Assembly: GCA_005800255.1 (NCBI GenBank)
Contig: SYGW01000052.1
Span: forward strand, 1-12,700
Length of the DNA: 12,700 nt
Source: Nitrospiraceae bacterium
GTDB lineage: Bacteria; Nitrospirota; Nitrospiria; Nitrospirales; Nitrospiraceae
Direction of reading: 5' to 3'
This document shows, one piece after another, positions 6,558 through 12,700 of this stretch. Each line of letters begins with the position of its first letter. Position 1 is the first letter of the stretch. Made by a program: the position numbers and the translations under genes. Below the pieces are notes generated by a model. The model ran no database searches. It saw nothing but the letters and a program-made list of their open reading frames with translations, and was not told where the DNA came from.

Positions 6558-7292
6558 GTGACTGAGAAACTGCGCATCAATAAGTTTTTTACGCACCATG
6601 GGATTTGTTCTAGGCGGGAGGCCGATCGCCTGGTCGAATCCGGTCGTGTGACCATCAATCAGCGGGTGGCGTCCCTGGGCGACAAGGTCAGTCCCGAGGA
6701 CGTGATCGCGCGGGACGGCCAGGTGATTCCCTGGGGGACGGCCCCGATCTATATCAAGTATTACAAGCCGGTGGGCGTGACGACGACCAGTGAGTCGCAT
6801 GTGACCCGTAACATCATCGCGGAGATCGGTCATCCGGAACGGATTTTTCCGATCGGCCGGCTCGACAAGGATTCCTCCGGCCTCATCCTGCTCACGAACG
6901 ATGGGGATATCGTGAATGAGATTCTCCGAACCGAGCATGGCCATGAGCGGGAATACGAGGTGTCCGTCGATCGTCCGTTCGATCAGACGTTCATCGATCA
7001 TATGGCGCAAGGGGTCATCATCCTCGACCGTCCGACCAAGCCCTGCCGGGTCGAGCGGATCGGTCCCGCGGGGTTCTGCATCATCCTCACCGAAGGGCGC
7101 AATCGGCAGATCCGGCGTATGTGCCAGCTTTTGGGCTACCGGGTGCTCGCGCTGCATCGTGTCAGGATCATGCATATTACGCTGGAGGGGCTGGTTCCCG
7201 AGTCCTGGAAACCGCTGACCGACGAGGAGCGCAGGCAGCTCTTTCAGGCAATCGGGCGAGGGGGCAGTCAGGGCGAGGCGCAGCGCGGGTGA
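6558..7292 (+). CDS. rluF: RluF-type 23S rRNA pseudouridine synthase
   Basis: The 244-residue protein has an N-terminal S4 RNA-binding domain (LRINKFFTHHGICSRREADRL) followed by the RsuA/RluB/E/F catalytic domain. The block GRLDKDSSGLILLTNDG carries catalytic D103, and EGRNRQIRRM is the typical C-terminal signature. Overall sequence style is closest to E. coli RluF, which isomerises U2604 in 23S rRNA; RluB or RluE specificity cannot be fully excluded. It lacks the long basic tail of E. coli RluF. The start is GTG 6558, 16 bp after the agmatinase stop, with no clear Shine-Dalgarno, so read-through from the polyamine pair is likely. Its stop lies 12 bp from the convergent stop at 7305. Confidence 0.88.
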   Translation: MTEKLRINKFFTHHGICSRREADRLVESGRVTINQRVASLGDKVSPEDVIARDGQVIPWGTAPIYIKYYKPVGVTTTSESHVTRNIIAEIGHPERIFPIGRLDKDSSGLILLTNDGDIVNEILRTEHGHEREYEVSVDRPFDQTFIDHMAQGVIILDRPTKPCRVERIGPAGFCIILTEGRNRQIRRMCQLLGYRVLALHRVRIMHITLEGLVPESWKPLTDEERRQLFQAIGRGGSQGEAQRG

Positions 7293-7304
7293 CTCTGCAG
7301 TGAA

Positions 7305-8096
7305 TTAGTCCTGGCGTAGCGCCGGCTGCGGGCTGTCATCGGACTGTGGATGCGCCTGGTTGTGGAGGGAGTTGATCTCAGGTTCAGCTGGGCTGCCGGC
7401 CTGAGGGGAGTCTCCCCTGCGCTGCCTGGTGAAAAAGAGATTTAAAAAGGCGACAAAGAAACTCCCCCCTACGATCAGCAAGCCCGTGCGCTGGATCGCT
7501 CTCGTCCCTTCATCTCGCATATCCTTGGCCACGTCCGCCACAGTGTCCAGCAGTCGATCCAGCGCCAGACTCACCTGAATCATTTTGGGACCGGCGTTGT
7601 CGGAGGCATGCTCTTCTGCTTTCCGCCTGAGGGTTTCCCGCTCTGCTGGAGAGACGGCCAGCCATTCCTGCGTCAAGAGTTGGACGGTCGTGCTGGCCAC
7701 AGAGAAGTACTGATCCAGACTCTGCCGGACCGCTTCGATATCTTCCGGTTCACTGCGGCCGCTTCGGGAGACGCGGAGCCCGGCGGCCGCATAGCGATCG
7801 ACGGCATGTTGAATTTTCGCGCGCTGGACTGGCAAAGACTCCGTGATCCGTTCGAACTCTTTCTGGCTGTCTGCTGCGAGGGCGCGGATGATGGTGTTTC
7901 GGTAGCGCATGGCGTCTGCGGAAATGTGGGCGAGATCGGCGGCGCCGAGCGTGTACTCGGTGTACATGATTCGTAGGTCCTGGTCGACGCTGCGCAAGGC
8001 TTGTCCGCTCATCCAGCCCAGTCCTGCAATGAGTAGGCTGATGAGCAGTTGCGAGGCGCTTGGGTGAAACGATCGAAGAAAGGCTATGAGTCCCAC
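7305..8096 (-). CDS. Two-helix membrane protein with chemoreceptor-like four-helix-bundle region, no output domain
   Basis: The 263-residue product has a membrane helix at about 12-32, a long charged helical segment at about 41-197, a second helix at about 204-222 (GLLIVGGSFFVAFLNLFF), and a Pro/Ser/Gln-rich tail. The first part of the middle segment (MYTEYTLGAADLAHISADAMRYRNTIIRAL style) resembles the 4HB sensor domain of methyl-accepting chemotaxis proteins. No HAMP, methylation helix or kinase follows, so it is a sensor-like scaffold with no visible output. GTG 8096 is chosen because GGAGGAG stands at 8101-8107, just upstream; a TTG at 8135 would overlap the ABC gene and has no such site. 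It begins 13 bp after the ABC stop and is the last gene of the export-like operon. An accessory role for that complex is inference. Confidence 0.7.
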   Translation of the reverse strand: MGLIAFLRSFHPSASQLLISLLIAGLGWMSGQALRSVDQDLRIMYTEYTLGAADLAHISADAMRYRNTIIRALAADSQKEFERITESLPVQRAKIQHAVDRYAAAGLRVSRSGRSEPEDIEAVRQSLDQYFSVASTTVQLLTQEWLAVSPAERETLRRKAEEHASDNAGPKMIQVSLALDRLLDTVADVAKDMRDEGTRAIQRTGLLIVGGSFFVAFLNLFFTRQRRGDSPQAGSPAEPEINSLHNQAHPQSDDSPQPALRQD

Positions 8097-8109
8097 TGTG
8101 CTCCTCCGC

Positions 8110-9774
8110 TCAATCGAGAATGATTCGCCGGTCAACGTGCGGCGTGAGGTTGGGATCGTTCGACACGAAGATCACCGACCAGGGCTCGTCTTTTGAGCAG
8201 AGACGTCGCAAGATGGTCTCCCGCATGGCTGGCTGCATGGCATGGAGGATGCCGTCGAAGATCAGAATTTTGGGACGGGCCAGGATCGTCCGCGCGAGCA
8301 AGATCTGCATGATTTGCATCGGGGTTAGCGCCTTCCCGAGAACTCTGATGTGGGTTTTGAGTCCCTGCGGGAGCGCATCGACTTCTTCTTCCAGTTCAGT
8401 GAATTGCAGAGCCCAGCGCACGTCGCTGTAGGGAACATGGGATCTTCCCAGTACGATATTATCCTCGATCGTGCCCTCGAACAGGGTGAGTTGAGAGTCG
8501 ATCATGAATCCCCGACAACGATTGATCGTGTGGACATCGAGGTGGCGAAGGTCTACGCCATTGTATCGGAGGACGCCGTCGGTCGGCGATTCCATGCCAG
8601 CCAGGATGCGCGCGAGTGCTGTTTTAGCCTCCGTTGTGCGGGCGTAGAGGCCGATCTTTTCTCCGCAGGTGGCTTCAAGATTGAATTGTTTGAACGCTGG
8701 CGGCATGCCTGGATCGGTGAACGCCAAGTTCGTACAGGTCACGCGAATGCCGTGAACGGTTGGGTCTGGCAGCGGGATAGATAGGGCGGTGATGGCTTGG
8801 TCCTTCGGAAGTGAGAAAAGGAAGTTGAGCTCGGACAAGCCGGTTAAGAAATAATAAATATGCCCCATGCGCTTGACGACGGCATCGAGATTCGAGAGGA
8901 GTCCACTGACAACAACTTCGGCGGCCACCAGTTGTCCGAGTGTCAATTGGCCTATGGACAAGAGCCAGCCGGCGGTGGCGAGGAGTCCGCTGTGGGCGAT
9001 AGCTTGCCAGCCGACCGACCCCAGGTATTGGCGGACTAGAATGTCGAACCGGGCCTGTCTGGTCTCAACGTAGGCAAGGACCAATTCGTCGGTTCGTTTG
9101 ATCAACAGCTCTTGGCTGTCCGTGGACTTCAAGTGCAGCAGGTTGTGGGAGATCTCTTGCAGCCAGTGCAGGGTGTCATACTTGGCATGGGACATGTTGA
9201 TGGTGGCTTTGAGTCCTCCATGCGACATGAGAAAAAAGATGACGTTGAATCCTGCCAGGAGCAGGGCGTTATACAGCAAGAAGTATGGATGATAGAAGAC
9301 CAGGATGGTCATGCCAACGGCGCCGCCGACGATAACATTGATCAGGTCGACGAGGAGCACCGAGAGCGCTCGCTGCATGAAGACCGTTTCCATGAAGTAA
9401 TTGGCATAGCGTGGCTGGAATTCTGTAAGTCGCAGGTAGGGTAATTGTTGGGTCATGCCGAGAGCGATGCGAGCGAAGAGCCGGCGCTCCAGCATCTCGA
9501 CGGCGTAGAATTGCAGGGCGCGAAACGTTCCGACAAATATGAGGCCGGCCACCATGATTATCGCGAGGGTTACAATGGTGATGGGCTGAATGGCAAAGGC
9601 AAAGGTATTGACGAGTTCCTGAACGGTGAGAGGGACGATGAGCGAGAAGAGCCCGATGGCGAGGGAATAGGAAAAAATCAGAGTGAGGACTCGCCGCTCC
9701 AAGCGGAAGAGGATGCCTAGGCAGCTGAGCAGCAGCTGAAAGAAATTAAGTTGCTTGCCGACCTGATGTTGCAC
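8110..9774 (-). CDS. ABC exporter-fold protein with degenerate nucleotide-binding domain
   Basis: This 554-residue protein has the half-transporter layout of a type I exporter: a hydrophobic membrane domain (about 25-320, several helices, no N-terminal C39 peptidase) fused to a C-terminal ABC domain (about 340-554). The ABC domain has lost most catalytic motifs. The Walker A position reads ARTTEAKT (378-385), lacking all three glycines but keeping K384 and T385. The signature LSGGQ is LTPMQ (483-487). Walker B keeps D507 but the catalytic Glu is G508. The D-loop is HAMQ. The switch His is N539. The Q-loop Q428 remains. ATP hydrolysis is therefore unlikely, while weak nucleotide binding is possible. 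There is no frameshift and the reading frame is intact, so the gene appears maintained. Start is GTG 9774. TolC and HlyD genes lie upstream in the same direction, after a 138-bp gap with no convincing promoter. Confidence 0.85.
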   Translation of the reverse strand: MQHQVGKQLNFFQLLLSCLGILFRLERRVLTLIFSYSLAIGLFSLIVPLTVQELVNTFAFAIQPITIVTLAIIMVAGLIFVGTFRALQFYAVEMLERRLFARIALGMTQQLPYLRLTEFQPRYANYFMETVFMQRALSVLLVDLINVIVGGAVGMTILVFYHPYFLLYNALLLAGFNVIFFLMSHGGLKATINMSHAKYDTLHWLQEISHNLLHLKSTDSQELLIKRTDELVLAYVETRQARFDILVRQYLGSVGWQAIAHSGLLATAGWLLSIGQLTLGQLVAAEVVVSGLLSNLDAVVKRMGHIYYFLTGLSELNFLFSLPKDQAITALSIPLPDPTVHGIRVTCTNLAFTDPGMPPAFKQFNLEATCGEKIGLYARTTEAKTALARILAGMESPTDGVLRYNGVDLRHLDVHTINRCRGFMIDSQLTLFEGTIEDNIVLGRSHVPYSDVRWALQFTELEEEVDALPQGLKTHIRVLGKALTPMQIMQILLARTILARPKILIFDGILHAMQPAMRETILRRLCSKDEPWSVIFVSNDPNLTPHVDRRIILD

Positions 9775-9912
9775 GGATTCCGCTTTCTTCCTCAGCTCAG
9801 TCCCGTCCGCTGTCGCCCTGCTTGATTATGGATAGGATGAGTTGTTTATAGGAACCGGTGCGCCTGTTTCGCACGTTATCAAAGCCCGAAAATAAAAGCT
9901 ATGGCTGCCATC

Positions 9913-11418
9913 TCAGTCCCTGGCGCGATAGGTGACGGGAGTCGTGTATGGCGTTCCCTTTGCCCAGGCGCCGATCGCCCATTGGTAGAGGGCCAGGGCT
10001 TTCTGATAGTCCGCTTTGGCGCGGATGACTTGGTTTTCTGAGTCGACCGAGTTGCGTTCCCGCAAGTTGACGAAGAGGACACTGGTAGCTCCTAAGCTGA
10101 ATCGGAACCGTTCCCCCTCTTCGAGCGTCTTGGCTAGGCGAAGCGATTCGGTTGCGGTGGTCACTCGTTCCTTGGCTCGCTCGATCGCGGAGAGGGCATT
10201 GTCCACGTCGACGAGCACTTGTTGCTCGCGGAACTGCTGCATGAAGACGAACCGGTCTGCTTTGCCTTGCGCTTCCAGGACTTCCCCACGGCTCTTGCGT
10301 TGGAGAATGGGAATTCTGAGCTCAAGCCCGAAGCGATAACCGAGCCCCAATACGAACTTTTCTGGCGCGCGGGCCGGCGCGGCCTCTGCATCTAGGCTCG
10401 GGAGGAGATTGTTTTTGGCTAACTCTAGATCGATATTGTTTAGTTTGGCCTCGATGCCGATTTCCTTGATCTCCGGGCGCTCGACCTTGGCTTGGAGTTT
10501 GTGGGCTTGGATGGCGTCGGGCGCCGGTACCAGCATCTGCGATGGAAAATTCGGGACTCGCTCCAATGGTGGGGTTACGGGGGCGTTGCTGTCCCAGAGG
10601 AACATGGAAAGTTTCAGTTGCTCCTGTTCCACCAACCGTTGCACGGCGATAGCCGTTTCGCGCCGGCGCTGGACTTCCTGGTTGGCCTCAACCACATCAA
10701 GTGGTGCGACGGCTCCCGCTTTGGCGCGGCCCTCGATCTGTTTATGGCGATCTTCAGCCACCCCCACGGCTCGGCGTTGTACGTCCGCCAGCTTTACTGC
10801 TGTAACCCAATCCCAAAATTGCGTGGCGGCTGCGAGGAAGAGATCCTGTCTCGTTTGGGCAATCTGTACCTCTGCACGGGGATTAGCCAATTCGGAGCGC
10901 TGGAGTTCAGCATTTTCCGGATTCATCATGAGGCCTCGGAGGAGGGGTAGGTAGCCTCCGAGGAGAACTTGATTGTTGTTGCCAAACGAGAGGTCTGGAA
11001 TGGTAGCGTCGCCGATTGATTTTCGCACGCCTGCGCTGTAGCGAAAGCCCCAGGGATGGCGGGCTTCGATGAGGGTGTCGTTGAAGCCCATGGTTTGGGT
11101 CCCTTTGCCTGGCTCTGAGCTCTTGATGAATCGTTCGATTTCTGTATCGTTTATGAGGGTCGGTTCAAAGGCGCCGAGTGCTTTGAGCATTTTCCCACGA
11201 GCCAGCGTTTTCTCCGTGCCGGCGCCCCTGAGGAGTGGGTGCGCACGATCAATCCAGGCGTGAATTTCTTCCACGCTCAAGGGAATCGGGGGCAGCGGTT
11301 TTGATTTTGTCGCCTCTCCCGCAGCAACAGGGAGGGGGTACAGCCAGATCGTTCCCAGGAGCAGAATGATCGGGATGCAGTGGCTGGCATTTATGGAATG
11401 GATTTCTTTGTGCTGCAT
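9913..11418 (-). CDS. TolC-family outer-membrane efflux protein
   Basis: The 501-residue protein starts with a signal peptide: polar residues 1-14, hydrophobic core PIILLLGTIWLYPLP, likely cleavage after VAA near residue 33. Two long helical repeats typical of outer-membrane efflux proteins follow, roughly 50-275 and 305-480. Examples are LFLAAATQFWDWVTAVKLADVQ in the first and NNIDLELAKNNLLPSLDAEA in the second. It would form the trimeric outer-membrane channel of a tripartite system. ATG 11418 directly follows the TAA of the adaptor gene (TAAATG), so the two are translationally coupled. The substrate cannot be inferred from the channel. This is a divergent member with no obvious defects. 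Confidence 0.88.
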   Translation of the reverse strand: MQHKEIHSINASHCIPIILLLGTIWLYPLPVAAGEATKSKPLPPIPLSVEEIHAWIDRAHPLLRGAGTEKTLARGKMLKALGAFEPTLINDTEIERFIKSSEPGKGTQTMGFNDTLIEARHPWGFRYSAGVRKSIGDATIPDLSFGNNNQVLLGGYLPLLRGLMMNPENAELQRSELANPRAEVQIAQTRQDLFLAAATQFWDWVTAVKLADVQRRAVGVAEDRHKQIEGRAKAGAVAPLDVVEANQEVQRRRETAIAVQRLVEQEQLKLSMFLWDSNAPVTPPLERVPNFPSQMLVPAPDAIQAHKLQAKVERPEIKEIGIEAKLNNIDLELAKNNLLPSLDAEAAPARAPEKFVLGLGYRFGLELRIPILQRKSRGEVLEAQGKADRFVFMQQFREQQVLVDVDNALSAIERAKERVTTATESLRLAKTLEEGERFRFSLGATSVLFVNLRERNSVDSENQVIRAKADYQKALALYQWAIGAWAKGTPYTTPVTYRARD

Positions 11419-12700
11419 TTACTTTGTCCCTCGTCCTGCTTTTGGCATGAGGGTGTCGAGTAGGCTCGGCGGGCGCTCTTGGTAGTCCGGCGGGAAGAGG
11501 TTGAAGCGCCGCCAGAGTTCGTACCAGAGGGGGACCCGATTCAAGATGACCCATCCCATCGCTTTCGTGCCCTGGCGGATATGTTCCTGGGGTGGCCATG
11601 GCCGATCCTCAGGATCCGGGATTACCCAGAAACGAAAGCCGCCCTTGCCGTCGTCGACTTGATCGATAACCTTGATCGAGCCGCCATAGGTGCCAGCCAT
11701 GAGTTCCGGCCAGGCTGGGAGTGGAATAGCGGGGATCCCGTAGAATAGGATGCGAACTTTGCGGCCCACGTTGAGGAGGGGCGCGTCGATTCCATCAGCC
11801 ACCATCTCAATCGCTTTGTCGGTGCTCGCCGGAGACAGTTTCACGAGCTTGTCTCCTGGACGGACGGTTTCGCCGGCCCCAGCGTGAGCCATCTTCACCA
11901 CGGTGCCATCGATCGGGGCGAGGATGCGGCTGGCGCCCCGGCGTTGTTCCGCATTGGACATCCGGAGGGAGATATCGGCCAGCTGATCGGTGGCTTTGGC
12001 TGCGTCGCCGATGGAGGCCTCACGGGCCGCTTCGGCATCGAGTAATCGTTGGAGAACGTCGGCGCTGACTTGGTCGCGGCCAAAGTTGAGGGATTTCATC
12101 GCCTGTCCTGCGCCTTTGAGGTTGGCTTGCGCCCCGGCCAGATCGGCTTTGGTGGCGATCGCCGCTTGGATGGTCAACTCGAGTTCGCGTTGCGACACGA
12201 GGCCCTGTTCTGCTAGTTGTTTGTGCCGGTTTACATTTAACTCGGCGGTTGCGACCGCGATTTTTGCCGATTCGACCTTCTGGTAGGCTTCCCGCACCTT
12301 GTTCTCCGCTTCGACCACCCGCGCTTGGGCAGAGGGGACCGCGGCCTTGACGAGGTTCTGCATCTCCACGATCCGTTTATCCAGTTGCTCGGCCCGCGCG
12401 AGCGCGGCTTTGCGAGACTGGTTCAGCGCTTTGCGTCGTTGGTCCAGAAAAGTCAGGAGGTCTGGAGACATGAAGTTGGGATCGTAGTCATCCAACTCGA
12501 GAATGAGATCGCCTTGCTTGACGCGCACCCCCTCGAAGATGTGCCATTTCTTGATTCGCCCGGTGATTTGCGCTTCGATATCCTGCGGACGCTCGTAGGG
12601 CATATAGGCGGAGAGTTGTCCTGTGACAGTAATCGTCTGGGTCCAGGGCAGGAAGGCGATGATCAGGAGGAACAGCCCCACCAGCTTAATGGCGAGGCGC
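11419..12700 (-). CDS. HlyD-family membrane-fusion (periplasmic adaptor) protein, N-terminus beyond window
   Basis: The reverse frame is open to the window edge, giving 426 visible residues. It contains a membrane anchor (IKLVGLFLLIIAFLPW) at the visible start, then a first half lipoyl/barrel-sandwich (ITGRIKKWHIFEGVRVKQGD). A long Ala/Glu/Lys-rich coiled coil follows (about 85-245). The second half lipoyl (SRILAPIDGTVVKMAHAGAGE) and a beta-barrel domain come next, with an aromatic C-terminal region (PLWYELWRRFNLFPP). An in-frame GTG at 12681 sits inside the membrane anchor; because the frame continues upstream, it is probably not the start. The adaptor would bridge an inner-membrane transporter and the TolC-like channel encoded immediately downstream. 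The usual energising partner would be an ABC or MFS protein; the ABC-fold protein of this operon looks inactive. Confidence 0.88.
   Translation of the reverse strand, partial: RLAIKLVGLFLLIIAFLPWTQTITVTGQLSAYMPYERPQDIEAQITGRIKKWHIFEGVRVKQGDLILELDDYDPNFMSPDLLTFLDQRRKALNQSRKAALARAEQLDKRIVEMQNLVKAAVPSAQARVVEAENKVREAYQKVESAKIAVATAELNVNRHKQLAEQGLVSQRELELTIQAAIATKADLAGAQANLKGAGQAMKSLNFGRDQVSADVLQRLLDAEAAREASIGDAAKATDQLADISLRMSNAEQRRGASRILAPIDGTVVKMAHAGAGETVRPGDKLVKLSPASTDKAIEMVADGIDAPLLNVGRKVRILFYGIPAIPLPAWPELMAGTYGGSIKVIDQVDDGKGGFRFWVIPDPEDRPWPPQEHIRQGTKAMGWVILNRVPLWYELWRRFNLFPPDYQERPPSLLDTLMPKAGRGTK

Noticed and set aside
7311..7328. Hairpin near the convergent rluF and 7305 stops (GGCG-TAG-CGCC) as a bidirectional terminator
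   Set aside because: The stem is short, lies inside the coding end of the minus-strand gene, and no T-run follows on either strand.
8097..8135. TTG start at 8135 for the four-helix-bundle protein
   Set aside because: It would overlap the ABC gene, while GTG 8096 has an excellent GGAGGAG site just upstream.
9112..9720. Two long plus-strand open frames (9112-9444 and 9445-9720)
   Set aside because: They lie antisense to the ABC-fold gene, have acidic, low-complexity translations without family motifs, and are explained by codon bias of the real gene.
9825..9854. CATAAT box on the minus strand in the gap between the TolC and ABC genes as an internal promoter
   Set aside because: At 17-19 bp spacing no -35 hexamer matches better than three of six positions, so it is not supported.

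Overview
The window reads as a compact stretch of GC-rich bacterial chromosome. Gene content (glutaminyl-tRNA synthetase, a tRNA-Glu with encoded CCA, a deoxyhypusine-synthase-like enzyme, a pyruvoyl-type arginine decarboxylase, RluF, and a TolC/HlyD/ABC set typical of a diderm envelope) would fit Nitrospira or a relative. That assignment is inference from gene content and protein style; no marker in the window proves it. No insertion sequence, integrase, CRISPR array or rRNA was seen.

Layout. Positions 1-143 (minus) hold the start of glnS, cut by the window edge. Next on the minus strand is a small unrecognised, apparently beta-rich protein (295-831). A tRNA-Glu(CUC) gene (1059-1136, plus) with its own likely promoter follows. 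A plus-strand run then begins at 1319: a deoxyhypusine-synthase-like enzyme overlapping a signal-peptide-bearing DsbA-type thioredoxin by 4 bp, a four-cysteine zinc-ribbon-like miniprotein, and an aldehyde dehydrogenase. After a 145-bp gap with a hairpin come the pyruvoyl-dependent arginine decarboxylase, an agmatinase-type ureohydrolase and a RluF-type pseudouridine synthase. All three are closely spaced and probably co-transcribed.

The plus-strand cluster suggests a polyamine route: arginine to agmatine (PdaD), agmatine to putrescine (ureohydrolase), then a DHS-fold aminobutyl transfer. Bacteria lack eIF5A, so the DHS-like enzyme is unlikely to make deoxyhypusine. It keeps the catalytic lysine but appears altered at other substrate-pocket positions, so a free polyamine such as putrescine is a reasonable acceptor.

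The minus-strand block (7305-12700) is a tripartite export-like set in transcription order HlyD-type adaptor (cut by the window edge), TolC-type outer-membrane protein, ABC exporter-fold protein, and a two-helix membrane protein with a chemoreceptor-like four-helix-bundle region but no signalling domain. The notable point is the ABC protein. Its membrane domain looks intact, but its nucleotide-binding domain has lost the Walker A glycines, the LSGGQ signature, the catalytic glutamate and the switch histidine. It looks like a pseudo-ATPase built into an otherwise complete envelope-spanning assembly, and this is the best candidate here for an undescribed system.
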